64,000 nt of DNA from Roseomonas sp. E05 (GCF_030063475.1 NZ_JASIRT010000010.1:104091-168090); one strand, 5' to 3'; numbered from the stretch's first letter, positions 33,043 to 42,476 are shown. Numbers and translations are program-made. Notes: generated from the letters alone by a model not told the origin.

Positions 33043-33939
33043 ATGCAGGACTGGAACCTGGGCATCGGCGAGGGCGCCGATGCCGTCGTCAACTATGTGC
33101 TCGACCACTTCACCCCGGCGCTGGACACTATCGCGACCGGCATCGGCTTCGTCACGGATGGCATCCGCGCGGCGCTGACCGGCGTGCCGGCGCCGGCCGC
33201 CATCGCCGTCATCGCGCTGCTGGCGCTGTGGCGCGTGGGCTGGAAGTTCGCCGTCTTCGCCGTCGCCGCGCTGCTGCTGATCGGCGGCATGGGCCTGTGG
33301 GAGCGCATGATGGAGACGCTCTCCCTCGTGCTCGCCGCGACCGCCATCGCCATCGTCATCGGCGTGCCGCTCGGCATCGCCATGGCGCGCAGCAACGGCG
33401 TGCAGCTCGTCGCGCGTCCGGCGCTCGACCTGATGCAGACCATGCCGGCCTTCGTCTACCTGATCCCGGCGGCCATGTTCTTCGGCCTCGGCGCGGTGCC
33501 GGGCACCATCGCCACGGTGATCTTCGCCATGCCGCCGGTTGTGCGCCTGACCAATCTCGGCATCCGCCAGGTGCATTCCGAGTTCATCGAGGCGGGCCAG
33601 GCCTTCGGCTGCACGCCCATGCAGCTGCTGCTGAAGGTACAGGTGCCGAACGCGCTGCCCTCCATCATGGCCGGCATCAACCAGACCATCATGCTGTCGC
33701 TCTCGATGGTGGTGATCGCCTCGATGATCGGCGCCGGCGGGCTCGGCAACACCGTGCTGACCGGCATCCAGCGGCTCGACGTCGGCACCGGCTTCGAGGG
33801 CGGGCTCGCCGTGGTGGTGCTGGCGGTGCTGCTGGACCGCATCACCCAGAGCTTCGGCCAGAAGCGGGAGCCCTCGGGGCTGCGGGCGCTGTTCGCCCGG
33901 CGCAACGGCGAGGCCGCGGCGCAGCCGGCCAAGGCCTGA
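33043..33939 (+). CDS. proW: glycine betaine/proline-type ABC importer, permease
   Basis: This 298-residue inner-membrane permease has at least six predicted hydrophobic segments. The EAA loop is EAGQAFGCTPMQLLLKVQVPNALPSIMAGINQ. The N-terminal part (LGIGEGADAVVNYVLDHFTPALDTI) resembles the ProW/ChoW leader. It starts 28 bases after proV. The paired family A repeat between it and the first binding protein may lower or separate expression of the downstream genes. Confidence 0.92.
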   Translation: MQDWNLGIGEGADAVVNYVLDHFTPALDTIATGIGFVTDGIRAALTGVPAPAAIAVIALLALWRVGWKFAVFAVAALLLIGGMGLWERMMETLSLVLAATAIAIVIGVPLGIAMARSNGVQLVARPALDLMQTMPAFVYLIPAAMFFGLGAVPGTIATVIFAMPPVVRLTNLGIRQVHSEFIEAGQAFGCTPMQLLLKVQVPNALPSIMAGINQTIMLSLSMVVIASMIGAGGLGNTVLTGIQRLDVGTGFEGGLAVVVLAVLLDRITQSFGQKREPSGLRALFARRNGEAAAQPAKA

Positions 33940-33963
33940 TCTTTTCACTCAAGCCGGGCTGAA

Positions 33964-34092
33964 GGCTGGGGGGAATGAATTCCCCCCAGGCCCCCCTTCC
34001 TTTTTCTGTCGGTTCCCCGCGCGGGCGGAAAGCGCAGCGCCAAACTGACAGAAAGAAGATGGGGGTTCGGGGGAATTCCTTCCCCCGACCTT
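33964..34092. repeat. family A inverted pair (A6)
   Basis: The forward unit GGGGGGAATGAATTCCCCCC with a CTTCCTTTTTCTGTCGGTT tail faces ACTGACAGAAAGAAGATGGG and GGGGGAATTCCTTCCCCC. The tails themselves are complementary, so the pair makes a hairpin about 129 bases long. The loop contains GCGCAGCGCC. Confidence 0.88.
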
Positions 34093-34134
34093 TTTCGTCC
34101 GGTCCGTTCCAGGCAACCAAGGAAAGGAAACCCC

Positions 34135-35010
34135 ATGTTGCTGAAGAAGCGCGAACTCTTCGGTCTCACCGCCGGCCTGGCGATGGGCCTCACCGCCGGT
34201 GCCGCGCGCGCGCAGTCCGGCCAGCCGATCAAGCTGGGCTTCGCCGCCTGGGCCGATGCCGAGTTCATCACCCGCCTCGCCGCGAAGCTGATCGAGGACC
34301 GCCTCGAGACCAAGGTCGAGCTGGTGCAGACCGATGTGGCGCCGCTCTACCAGGGCCTCACCCGCGGCGACGTGGACGCCATGCTGATGTGCTGGCTGCC
34401 GCAGACCCATGCCGACTACTGGAAGCGCGTGCAGGGCAAGGTGGAGCGCCTCGGCGTGCTCTACAGCGGCGCGCGCCTGGGCTGGGTGGTGCCGAAGTAT
34501 GTGCCGGAATCCGAGGTCGCCTCGATCGCCGACCTGGCGAAGCCCGAGGTCCGCAAGAAGCTGAACGGCCGCATCCAGGGCATCGAGCCGGGCGCCGGGC
34601 TGACGCGGCTCTCGCACAAGGCGCTGGAGGCCTATGGCCTCGACGAATACACGCTGCAGGAGGCCAGCGAGGCCGCCATGCTCAGCGTGGTGGACCGCGC
34701 CATGCGGCAGGACAAGTGGGTGGTGGCGACCTCCTGGAGCCCGCACTGGATGTTCGGCAAGTACGACCTGCGCTACCTGGCCGACCCGAAGGGCGCGCTG
34801 GGCGGCGAGGAGGAGGTCATCGCGCTCGGCCGCCCCAAGCTGAAGGAGGAGCGGCCGGAGGTCGCCGGCTTCCTCTCCCGCCTCAACATGCCGCTCAACG
34901 AGCTGGAGAAGGCGATGCTGAAGGCGCAGCAGGAGAGCGCCGACGCGGCGGTGGCGGACTACATCGCCAGCCACAAGGACCGCGTGAACGGCTGGTTCGC
35001 CAAGAGCTGA
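34135..35010 (+). CDS. glycine betaine/choline-type substrate-binding protein, copy 1
   Basis: This 291-residue OpuAC-domain protein has a signal peptide ending GAARA/QSG. The mature part carries FAAWADAEFITRLAAKLIED and the TDVAPLYQGLTRGDVDAMLMCWLP segment with aromatic residues that form the quaternary-amine cage in this family. It delivers substrate to the ProVW transporter upstream. It is followed by a close paralogue, the two sharing most of their residues by eye. Substrate (betaine, choline, carnitine or other) is not determinable here. Confidence 0.88.
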   Translation: MLLKKRELFGLTAGLAMGLTAGAARAQSGQPIKLGFAAWADAEFITRLAAKLIEDRLETKVELVQTDVAPLYQGLTRGDVDAMLMCWLPQTHADYWKRVQGKVERLGVLYSGARLGWVVPKYVPESEVASIADLAKPEVRKKLNGRIQGIEPGAGLTRLSHKALEAYGLDEYTLQEASEAAMLSVVDRAMRQDKWVVATSWSPHWMFGKYDLRYLADPKGALGGEEEVIALGRPKLKEERPEVAGFLSRLNMPLNELEKAMLKAQQESADAAVADYIASHKDRVNGWFAKS

Positions 35011-35278
35011 GCCTGGCAGTTCAGGCCTGGGCCGGGGCGCATTCCTCCCCGGCCCCGTTGCGACGGCCTCCGGCTGTCGCCTGAAGCGCATGCGCCACTC
35101 CGAGGCCTCCAATCCTTCGCCTCGCGCGCTTCTCGCCCTTCTCGGGCCACAGGCCATGGCGGTCCCAGGACCGCACCCGTTTCCCCAGCCGTTCCGGCAT
35201 GCCGTCGCGCGGCCGCGGGGCCGCATGCCTTCCGATCAGGCTGCCCCAGGCCCAACCACACCACCCCGGGAGTCACCC

Positions 35279-36154
35279 ATGCTGCTCAAGAAGCGCCAGT
35301 TCCTCAGCCTCTCCGCCGGCCTGGCCGCCGGCCTCGCCACCGGTTCCGTGCAGGCGCAATCCGGCAGGCCCATCCGGCTCGGCTATGCGCCCTGGACCGA
35401 TGCCGAGTTCATCACCAGGCTGGCCGCGAAGCTGATCGAGGACCATTTGGGGACGCCGGTGAAGCTGGTGCAGACCGATGTGGCGCCGCTCTACCAGGGC
35501 GTTATGCGCGGGGACCTGGATGCCGTGCTGATGTGCTGGCTGCCCAAGACCCACCGGGACTACTGGAAGCGCGCCGAGGGCAATGTGGAGCGCCTCGGCC
35601 AGATCTACACCGGCAAGATGGGGCTGGCGGTGCCGGCCTATGTGCCGGAAGGCGAGGTCTCCTCCATCGCCGACCTCGCGAAGCCCGGGGTGCGCGGCAA
35701 GGTGGAGGGCCGCATCCAGACCATCGAGCCCGGCGCGGGCATGACGCGGCTCGTGCATGAGACCGTGAAGGCCTATGGGCTGGACTACACCGTGCAGGAA
35801 TCCGGCGAGGCCGGCATGCTGGCCATGCTGCAGCGGGCGATCCGCGGCAAGGACTGGATCGTCTTCTCCGGCTGGAATCCGCACTGGATGTTCAACAAGT
35901 TCGACCTCCGCTACCTCGACGACCCGAAGCTGAGCATGGGCGAGGAGGAGAAGATCGTCGGCGCCGGGCGCCTCGGCCTGCGCGAGGAGCGCCCGGAGGT
36001 GGCGGCCTTCCTCTCCCGCCTCAGCCTGCCGCTCGAGGAGCTGGAGAAGGCGATGACGAAGATGCAGGAGGAGAACGCTGAGGCGGCGGTGGCGGACTAC
36101 ATCGCCAGCCACCAGGAGCGCATTGCCGGCTGGCTGGGCAAGGCCGCCGGCTGA
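35279..36154 (+). CDS. glycine betaine/choline-type substrate-binding protein, copy 2
   Basis: This 291-residue paralogue has the same length and arrangement as copy 1. Its signal peptide ends GSVQA/QSG. It keeps TDAEFITRLAAKLIED, TDVAPLYQG and WNPHWMFNKFDLRYL, but differs in the lobe between residues about 95 and 130 (YTGKMGLAVPAYVPEGE) and in ligand-facing positions such as SWSPHWMF against GWNPHWMF. It probably widens the substrate range or affinity of the same ABC importer. The 268-base gap between the two copies holds no other gene. Confidence 0.88.
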   Translation: MLLKKRQFLSLSAGLAAGLATGSVQAQSGRPIRLGYAPWTDAEFITRLAAKLIEDHLGTPVKLVQTDVAPLYQGVMRGDLDAVLMCWLPKTHRDYWKRAEGNVERLGQIYTGKMGLAVPAYVPEGEVSSIADLAKPGVRGKVEGRIQTIEPGAGMTRLVHETVKAYGLDYTVQESGEAGMLAMLQRAIRGKDWIVFSGWNPHWMFNKFDLRYLDDPKLSMGEEEKIVGAGRLGLREERPEVAAFLSRLSLPLEELEKAMTKMQEENAEAAVADYIASHQERIAGWLGKAAG

Positions 36155-36343
36155 GGCGCCCGCGCGACGCTGCCAGGCACCGCCACGCTCTCCGCGGAGC
36201 GGTGAGAGGGGCGGGGGCGGCCGCGAGCCGCCTCCGCTGCGCGTTTCAGCCCCGCTGTCCGCGGCGCCGGGCAATAAGGATTGATTAGGCAGGCCTGCCT
36301 ATGCTCGGCCGCGGATGGACGCCGCAGGAAGCAGTGACAGCGC

Positions 36344-36868
36344 ATGCCTAGACACCGGATCATGCCCACGGGACGGGAATCGCCCTTCGGAGAGGAGGAG
36401 CTGATCGTCACCAAGACCGACCGGAAGGGGCGCATCCTCTACGCCAACGACGTCTTCCTGCGGGTTTCCAAATACGCGGTGAGCGACGTGCTGGGCCAGC
36501 CGCACAGCCTGGTCCGCCACCCGGACATGCCACGCAGCGTGTTCCGGCTGTTCTGGGAGACGCTGGAGGAGGGGAGCGAGTTCTTCGGCTATGTGCTGAA
36601 CCTCGCGGCCGATGGCAGCCACTACTGGGTCTTCGCCCATGCCACGCCGACGCGGGACGCGCAGGGTCATGTGATCGGCTACCACTCGAACCGCCGCCGG
36701 CCCGATCCGGCGCAGGTGGCGCGCGTGCGCCCGATCTATGAGCAGCTGCTGCGTGCCGAGGCGGCAGCGCCCGACCGCAAGCAGGGCATGCAGCAGGGTG
36801 CCGCCGCGCTGAACGAAATGCTGGCGAAGCAGGGGGTCAGCTATGAACGCTTCGTCTTTTCTCTCTGA
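36344..36868 (+). CDS. PAS-domain protein, Aer-like sensor half
   Basis: This 174-residue cytoplasmic protein consists mainly of one PAS domain. The [19 protein letters not shown] and [14 protein letters not shown] motifs resemble the FAD-binding PAS of the aerotaxis receptor Aer. No membrane segment or output domain is present. The end overlaps the start of the chemotaxis receptor gene by 26 bases in another frame, so the two are probably one split receptor. FAD binding and oxygen/redox sensing are inferred from family. Confidence 0.8.
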   Translation: MPRHRIMPTGRESPFGEEELIVTKTDRKGRILYANDVFLRVSKYAVSDVLGQPHSLVRHPDMPRSVFRLFWETLEEGSEFFGYVLNLAADGSHYWVFAHATPTRDAQGHVIGYHSNRRRPDPAQVARVRPIYEQLLRAEAAAPDRKQGMQQGAAALNEMLAKQGVSYERFVFSL

Positions 36869-38150
36869 TCCGCGCCTGCCGCTGGGGCTGACCGCCATGC
36901 TGGCCGGTGGCAACGCGGCCTGGGTGCTGGCGGCGGGGCCCTCCTGGGCGGCGGCCCTGGCGGCGCTGCTGCCGGCGCTCGGCGCCGGGGCGGCGCTCGC
37001 GGCGGTGCTGCGCCAGGACGCGATGCTGCGCCGGGCCGCGGCGGTCTGCGAGGCGGCGGCGAAGGGAGATCTTGAGGCCCGCATGCCGCAGCCCTTCAAC
37101 CCCGGCGCGGTCGGGCAGTTCGAGGCCTCCGCCAACCGCATGCTCGACATCGCCGATGCCTTCGTGCGGGAGGCGGCCGGCGCCATGCAGGCCGCCAGTG
37201 CCGGGCGATACTATCGCAAGGTGCTGCTGCGCGGCCTGCCCGGCCGCTTCCGCAAGGCCGCGGAGGACCTCAATGCCGGCATCGCGCAGATGGAGGGCAA
37301 GGCGCGGGAGTTCGCCTGCTTCGCCGACGGCTTCGAGCGCGGCGTGGGGGGCGTTGTGGAGAATGTCGCCGCCGCCGCCGTGGCGCTGCGCGGCAATGCC
37401 GAGGGCATGCTGAACGCCGCCGGGCAGACCAGCGAGGGTGCCGCCGCCGCCGCGACGGCGACGCATGCGAGCGAGGCCAGTTCGCAGAACGTGGCGGTGG
37501 CGGCGCGGCAGCTTTCCTCGGCGGTTGGCGAGATCACCCGCCAGGTCGGGCGCGCCTCGCAGATCGCCCGCTCGGCGGTGGCGGCGGTGGAGCAGGCCAA
37601 CACCACCGTCGCCGGGCTGGACGATGCGGCGCGGCAGGTGGGCGAGGTGGTGCAGATGATCACCGAGATCGCCGCGCAGACCAACCTGCTGGCGCTGAAC
37701 GCGACGATCGAGGCGGCGCGCGCGGGCGAGGCGGGCAAGGGCTTCGCCGTGGTGGCGGGCGAGGTGAAGGGGCTGGCCACGCAGACGGCGCGCGCGACCG
37801 ACCAGATCACCCGCCAGATCGGGGCCATGCAGCAGGCGCTGGCCCAGGCGGTGGGAGCCATCGAGCATATCGGCAGCACGGTGCGGGAGACCGACGAGGT
37901 GGCCACCGCCATCGCCGCCGCCGTGGAGGAGCAGAGCGCGGCCACCGCCGAGATCGCCCGCAGCGTCGCGCAGACGGCGCAGGGTACGGCGGCCGTGGCA
38001 CGCAACATCGAGGCGGTGCGCGCGGCCGCGGGGGAGACCGACACCGCCGCCACTGCCATGCGCGACGCCGCCGGCGGCCTCTCCATCCAGGCGGAGCGGC
38101 TGCGGCGCGAGGTGGCGGAGTTCCTGGCGCGGGCACGGCAGGCGGTCTGA
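36843..38150 (+). CDS. methyl-accepting chemotaxis protein without periplasmic domain
   Basis: This 435-residue receptor has two closely spaced hydrophobic segments (about residues 12-60) with no periplasmic ligand domain between them, a linker/HAMP-like region, then a signalling domain with the conserved hairpin [36 protein letters not shown]. It probably takes its input from the overlapping PAS protein. It would signal to CheA/CheW encoded elsewhere. The terminal CheR-binding pentapeptide is not visible. Confidence 0.88.
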   Translation: MNASSFLSDPRLPLGLTAMLAGGNAAWVLAAGPSWAAALAALLPALGAGAALAAVLRQDAMLRRAAAVCEAAAKGDLEARMPQPFNPGAVGQFEASANRMLDIADAFVREAAGAMQAASAGRYYRKVLLRGLPGRFRKAAEDLNAGIAQMEGKAREFACFADGFERGVGGVVENVAAAAVALRGNAEGMLNAAGQTSEGAAAAATATHASEASSQNVAVAARQLSSAVGEITRQVGRASQIARSAVAAVEQANTTVAGLDDAARQVGEVVQMITEIAAQTNLLALNATIEAARAGEAGKGFAVVAGEVKGLATQTARATDQITRQIGAMQQALAQAVGAIEHIGSTVRETDEVATAIAAAVEEQSAATAEIARSVAQTAQGTAAVARNIEAVRAAAGETDTAATAMRDAAGGLSIQAERLRREVAEFLARARQAV

Positions 38151-38154
38151 GGCA

Positions 38155-38184
38155 AGGCCGGGGGAATTCATGCCTCCGGGCTTT
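38155..38184 (+). repeat. degenerate family A hairpin
   Basis: GCCGGGGGAATTCATGCCTCCGGGC keeps the family A layout with a damaged right arm (TGCCTCC for TTCCCCC). It lies between the chemotaxis gene and cobP. Confidence 0.55.
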
Positions 38185-38219
38185 GGCGGCGAGGGGAAAT
38201 CGGCTAACCCCGGCGGGCC

Positions 38220-38729
38220 ATGACCTTCACCCTTGTCCTTGGCGGCGCCCGCTCGGGCAAGTCGCGCCATGCCGAGGCGCTGATCGCCCGCCATCCGGCG
38301 CCCTGGGCCTATATTGCCACGGCGGAAGCGTGGGATGACGAGATGCGCGTGCGCATCGCCGCCCATCAGGCCCGGCGCGGCACGGAATGGCACACCATCG
38401 CCGCGCCGCTCGACCTCGCCGGCGCCCTGGCCGGGGCGGGCGGCCGCCCGGCGCTGGTGGACTGCCTGACGCTCTGGCTGACCAACCTGATGCTCGGCGA
38501 CCACGACATCGAGGCCGCCTCGACGGCGCTGGAGGCGGCGCTGGCGGCGCGCGAGGCGCCGACCGTGCTGGTGGCCAATGAAGTGGGGCTGGGCATCGTA
38601 CCGGAGAACGCGCTGGCGCGGCGCTTCCGCGATGCCGCCGGCGTGTTGAACCAGCGGCTGGCGGCGCGCGCCGCATCGGTGCATTTCGTCGCCGCCGGCC
38701 TGCCGCTGGTGCTGAAGGGGAAGTCATGA
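38220..38729 (+). CDS. cobP: adenosylcobinamide kinase / adenosylcobinamide-phosphate guanylyltransferase (CobP/CobU)
   Basis: This 169-residue bifunctional enzyme has the P-loop GGARSGKS (residues 8-15), YIATAEAWDDEM, RIAAHQARR, LVDCLTLWLTNLM and VANEVGLGIVPENALARRFRDA. It phosphorylates adenosylcobinamide and transfers GMP from GTP. The stop overlaps the cobO start by 4 bases. Confidence 0.95.
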   Translation: MTFTLVLGGARSGKSRHAEALIARHPAPWAYIATAEAWDDEMRVRIAAHQARRGTEWHTIAAPLDLAGALAGAGGRPALVDCLTLWLTNLMLGDHDIEAASTALEAALAAREAPTVLVANEVGLGIVPENALARRFRDAAGVLNQRLAARAASVHFVAAGLPLVLKGKS

Positions 38730-39334
38730 GCGAGGATCGCGACGAGTCCGCGCGCCACCAGGAGAAGATGGCGAAGCGCAAGGCGGTGCAGGATGCCGAG
38801 GTGGCTTCCAAGACCGTCGAGAAGGGCCTGCTGATGGTCCACACCGGGGCGGGGAAGGGCAAGTCCACCGCCGCCTTCGGCCTGGCGCTGCGGATGCTGG
38901 GGAATGGGCGGCGCGTCGGCGTGGTGCAGTTCATCAAGGGCGCCTGGTCCACCGGGGAGCGTGGCGTACTGGAGGCCTATGCCATGCTGGAATGGCACAG
39001 CATGGGCGAGGGCTTCACCTGGGAGACGCAGGACCGCGCGCGCGATATCGCCGCCTGCCGCCGCGCCTGGGAACAGGCGAAGCGGATGATGGCCGCGGGC
39101 GATCTCGGCCTGCTGGTGCTGGACGAGCTGTGCATCGCGCTGCGCTACGATTACCTGCCGCTGGATGAAGTCCTGTCGGAACTGGCCGCCCGCCCGGCGG
39201 GGCTGCATGTGGTGGTCACCGGGCGCAATGCGCCGGCGGCCCTGCTGGAGGCGGCCGACATGGTCACCGAGATGAAGCCGGTGAAGCACCATTTCGCCGC
39301 GGGCGTGAAGGCGCAGGCGGGGATCGAGTTCTGA
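38726..39334 (+). CDS. cobO: cob(I)yrinic acid a,c-diamide adenosyltransferase (CobO/BtuR)
   Basis: This 202-residue enzyme has an N-terminal charged segment, the P-loop [17 protein letters not shown] (41-48 core), VVQFIKGAW and [15 protein letters not shown]. The last conserved element is ITGRNAP-like ([20 protein letters not shown]). It attaches the 5'-deoxyadenosyl group to cobalt. It is coupled to cobP and separated from cobQ by a family A pair. Confidence 0.95.
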   Translation: MSEDRDESARHQEKMAKRKAVQDAEVASKTVEKGLLMVHTGAGKGKSTAAFGLALRMLGNGRRVGVVQFIKGAWSTGERGVLEAYAMLEWHSMGEGFTWETQDRARDIAACRRAWEQAKRMMAAGDLGLLVLDELCIALRYDYLPLDEVLSELAARPAGLHVVVTGRNAPAALLEAADMVTEMKPVKHHFAAGVKAQAGIEF

Positions 39335-39341
39335 GAGAAAA

Positions 39342-39472
39342 AGTCCGGGGGGAATGAATTCCCCCCAGGCCCCCCTTCTTTTTTCTTCGAGTTCCAGTTC
39401 TGGCGGGCTGTGCGCCGGAACTGGCAGAAAGAAGATGGGGGTCCGGGGGAATTCCTTCCCCCGGCCTTTTTC
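39342..39472. repeat. family A inverted pair (A7)
   Basis: GGGGGGAATGAATTCCCCCC with a CTTCTTTTTTCTTCGAG tail faces GCAGAAAGAAGATGGGGGTC and GGGGGAATTCCTTCCCCC. The interior TTCCAGTTC..GAACTGG is also self-complementary. It lies between cobO and cobQ. Confidence 0.88.
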
Positions 39473-39494
39473 CGCCCACCCGCAGGGGAAAGCC

Positions 39495-40973
39495 ATGCCC
39501 GCAGTCGCCTTGATGCTCCAGGGAACCGGCTCATCGGTCGGCAAGTCGCTGCTGGTGGCGGGGCTGGCGCGGGCGCTGGTGCGGCGCGGATTGCGGGTGC
39601 GGCCCTTCAAGCCGCAGAACATGTCGAACAACGCGGCGGTAACCGCCGATGGCGGCGAGATCGGCCGGGCGCAGGCGCTGCAGGCGCGCGCGGCCCTGGT
39701 GGAGCCGAGCGTGCACATGAACCCCGTGCTGCTGAAGCCGCAGAGCGAGGTGGGGGCGCAGGTGGTGGTGCAGGGGCGCGTGCATGCCACGGCGCGGGCG
39801 CGCGAATACCAGGCGATGAAGCCCGCGCTGTTGCCTTTTGTGCTCGACAGCTTCGCGCGGCTGCGCGCCGAGGCGGATATCGTGCTGGTGGAGGGCGCCG
39901 GCTCGGCCTCGGAGATCAACCTGCGGGCGGGCGACATCGCCAATATGGGTTTCGCCCGCGCGACGGGAACGCCGGTGGTGCTGGTGGGGGACATCGACCG
40001 GGGCGGGGTGATCGCGGCGCTGGTCGGCACCCATGCGGTGCTGGCGCCGGAGGATGCGGCGCTGGTGCGCGGCTTCATCGTCAACCGGATGCGGGGCGAC
40101 CTCTCGCTCTTCGCCGAGGGGATGGCGCAGATCGCGGCCCGCACGGGCTGGGCGCCGCTCGGGCTGGTGCCGCATTTCGAGGGCGCGCGCCGGCTGCCGG
40201 CGGAGGACGCGATGGACCTCGCCGAGCACCTGCCGCGCCAGAGGGAGGACAAGTGTGCGGGCGGCAAGTGCCGCATCGCCGTGCCGGTGCTGCCGCGCAT
40301 CGCCAATTTCGACGACCTCGATCCGCTCGCCGCCGAGCCGGAGGTGGAGCTGATGATGCTGCGCCCGGGCATGGCGCTGCCGGGCGATGTGGACCTCGTC
40401 ATCCTGCCCGGCTCCAAGGCCACCATCGCCGATCTCGCGGCGCTGCGGGCGGAGGGGTGGGATACCGACATCCTGGCGCATCACCGGCGCGGCGGGCGGG
40501 TGCTCGGCCTCTGCGGGGGATACCAGATGCTGGGGCGGCGGATCGCCGATCCGGACGGGGTGGAGGGGCCGGCGGGCGCGGTGCCGGGGCTCGGGCTGCT
40601 GGCGGTGGAGACGGTGCTGCAGGGCGACAAGCGGTTGGCACGGGTCGCCGGCGAGACGCTGGCCGATGCGGCACCCTTCACGGGCTACGAAATGCATATC
40701 GGCCGCAGCAGCGGGGCGGACACTGCCCGGCCGTTGCTGCGCTTCGCCGATGGACGGGTGGATGGTGCCGTCTCGGCGGATGGGCGCGTGGCCGGGACCT
40801 ATGTGCACGGCTTCTTCGCGGGGGATGCGCAACGAGGGGCTTGGCTGGCACGGCTCGGCGCCGCCGCCGCGCCGGCCGGGCATGACGCCGCGGTGGAGTC
40901 CGCGTTGGACGGGCTGGCGGCGCATCTGGAGCGGTATCTGGAAGTTGATGTTCTGCTTCAGCTGCTCCGCTAA
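39495..40973 (+). CDS. cobQ: cobyric acid synthase (CobQ)
   Basis: This 492-residue glutamine amidotransferase has an N-terminal ATPase domain ([34 protein letters not shown]), [12 protein letters not shown], and a C-terminal GATase domain with nucleophile Cys340 in GLCGGYQML. It amidates side chains b, d, e and g of adenosylcobyrinic acid a,c-diamide. ATG 39495 has an AGGGGAAA site; upstream frame is the family A repeat. Confidence 0.95.
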   Translation: MPAVALMLQGTGSSVGKSLLVAGLARALVRRGLRVRPFKPQNMSNNAAVTADGGEIGRAQALQARAALVEPSVHMNPVLLKPQSEVGAQVVVQGRVHATARAREYQAMKPALLPFVLDSFARLRAEADIVLVEGAGSASEINLRAGDIANMGFARATGTPVVLVGDIDRGGVIAALVGTHAVLAPEDAALVRGFIVNRMRGDLSLFAEGMAQIAARTGWAPLGLVPHFEGARRLPAEDAMDLAEHLPRQREDKCAGGKCRIAVPVLPRIANFDDLDPLAAEPEVELMMLRPGMALPGDVDLVILPGSKATIADLAALRAEGWDTDILAHHRRGGRVLGLCGGYQMLGRRIADPDGVEGPAGAVPGLGLLAVETVLQGDKRLARVAGETLADAAPFTGYEMHIGRSSGADTARPLLRFADGRVDGAVSADGRVAGTYVHGFFAGDAQRGAWLARLGAAAAPAGHDAAVESALDGLAAHLERYLEVDVLLQLLR

Positions 40974-41053
40974 ATGAGATTGGTCACCGAAAGCGGGACA
41001 ATGGCATCCAGACTGCCGAGGCGCGTTGGTGCGCCAGAACGGAAGCCACAAAA

Positions 41054-41233
41054 ATGGACCGCATCCGAGCCCTGATCACGCGCCCCTGGACCCGGCCCTC
41101 CGTGCGGCCGGCCAACGTCGCCAGCCTCGCCGCCGCGCTGTACCGTGCCGAGCGGAAAGAACTGGGCGCTGCCGCCGAGTTGTCGCGCTGCGTGCGCGCC
41201 GCCGCGGCGATGATGCCCCGCCAGCCGCGCTGA
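41054..41233 (+). CDS. hypothetical 59-residue protein
   Basis: This small ORF starts ATG 41054 and reads MDRIRALITRPWTRPSVRPA, then NVASLAAALYRAERKELGAA and a Cys-containing Ala-rich tail. It is basic and has no signal or membrane segment. There is no clear ribosome binding site (AGCCACAAAA precedes it). It sits between cobQ and convergent cbiB. No family is recognised. Confidence 0.4.
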   Translation: MDRIRALITRPWTRPSVRPANVASLAAALYRAERKELGAAAELSRCVRAAAAMMPRQPR

Positions 41234-41329
41234 GGGGAGGCGCTGCCTCCGGCGTCTGGTTCGCCCGTGGGGAAGTGCGGGCGTCTATGCGGATGACGCG
41301 GCGCCACCTGGCCTGAGCGCCATCGTTCC

Positions 41330-42304
41330 TCACCACGCCAGCAGCGCCAGGGCGAGCACCGCCGCCAGTTGCAGTGCGCAGGCACGGCGATAGAGCGTCA
41401 GGGCGCGGCGGAGGTCGGCAGCGGTGGCGCCGGAGCGGCCATCACCCATCCAGGCGTCCTCGACACGGGTATCGCCATAGGTGCGCGGGCCGGCGAGGCG
41501 CAGGCCGAGCGCGCCGGCCATGGCGGCTTCCGGCCAGCCGGCATTGGGCGAGCGGTGGCGGCGGGCGTCGCGCCGCACCGCGCGCCAGGCGCCGCGCGGA
41601 TCGGCGCCGCGCGTCAGCGCCGCCGCCAGGATGAGCCAGAGCGCGGCGAGGCGCGAGGCCGGAAGGTTGACCAGGTCGTCCAGCCGGGCGGCGGCCCAGC
41701 CGAAGGCCTCGTGGCGCGGCGTGCGGTGGCCGATCATGCTGTCGGCGGTGTTGATGGCCTTGTAGCCGGCGATTCCTGGCAATCCCGCCACGCCGCACCA
41801 GAAGGCGGGGGCGACGACGCCGTCCGAGAAGTTTTCCGCCAGGCTCTCGATGGCGGCGCGGGCGACGCCGGCCTCGTCCAGCGTCTGCGGGTTGCGGCCG
41901 ACAATCATGGCGACGGCGGCGCGGCCACCTTCCAGGCCACGCTGCTCCAGCCCCACCGCCACGGCGCGGACATGGTCGTGCAGGCTGCGCTGCGCCGGAA
42001 GGCTGGCGGCCAGCAGGGCCAGCAGGGCCAATGCCGGGGCGGCCGGCAGGAGGGCGAGCAGCGCCGTTTGCAGCAGTGCCGCCGGGCCGATGCCGGCCAG
42101 CAGCAGGAGCATGACCGCCAGCACGCCGTTGCGGCGTCGCCGTGCGGAGGGGAGGGCCGGGCGGTTCAGCCGCGCATCGAGCGCAGCGATCAGCGCGCCG
42201 ATCCAGACCACGGGATGGCGGATGGTGGCGAAAAGCGCGGCGGGATAGCCGAGGGCCGCCTCGATGAGCAGCGCGCCGGACAGGATCAGGAGGGACGTGG
42301 ACAG
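41330..42304 (-). CDS. cbiB: adenosylcobinamide-phosphate synthase (CbiB/CobD), non-standard start codon
   Basis: This integral membrane protein has ESLAENFSDGVVAPAFW, GYKAINTADSMIGHRT, FGWAAARLDDLVNLPASRL and a C-terminal RVEDAWMGDGR. It attaches aminopropanol (phosphate) to adenosylcobyric acid. The conserved N-terminus (STSLLILSGALLIEAALGYPA then IRHPVVWIG) is encoded upstream of any ATG, GTG or TTG; the frame is closed by TAA at 42320-42322. I therefore extend to CTG 42304 (ATT 42313 also possible). The first GTG (42211) would remove the first transmembrane segment. Confidence 0.85.
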   Translation of the reverse strand: MSTSLLILSGALLIEAALGYPAALFATIRHPVVWIGALIAALDARLNRPALPSARRRRNGVLAVMLLLLAGIGPAALLQTALLALLPAAPALALLALLAASLPAQRSLHDHVRAVAVGLEQRGLEGGRAAVAMIVGRNPQTLDEAGVARAAIESLAENFSDGVVAPAFWCGVAGLPGIAGYKAINTADSMIGHRTPRHEAFGWAAARLDDLVNLPASRLAALWLILAAALTRGADPRGAWRAVRRDARRHRSPNAGWPEAAMAGALGLRLAGPRTYGDTRVEDAWMGDGRSGATAADLRRALTLYRRACALQLAAVLALALLAW

Positions 42305-42354
42305 GGGAGGAATCGCCTGTTAGCGCGGGGCCTTGAGGTGGTTGTCCGGGGCGA

Positions 42355-42476
42355 GGTCGGGGGAATGAATTCCCCCGAACCCCCTTCTTTTTTGTCTGTT
42401 CAGGCACTGGCGTGCAGGTGGCGCTGGAAGTGGCAGAGGAAGGATGGGGGTCTGGGGGAATTCTTTCCCCCAGCCT
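42355..42476. repeat. family A inverted pair (A8)
   Basis: GGGGGAATGAATTCCCCC with a CTTCTTTTTTGTCTG tail faces GGAAGGATGGGGGTCTG and GGGGGAATTCTTTCCCCC. It occupies the divergent region between cbiB and the decarboxylase gene, where promoters for both would have to be. Confidence 0.86.
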
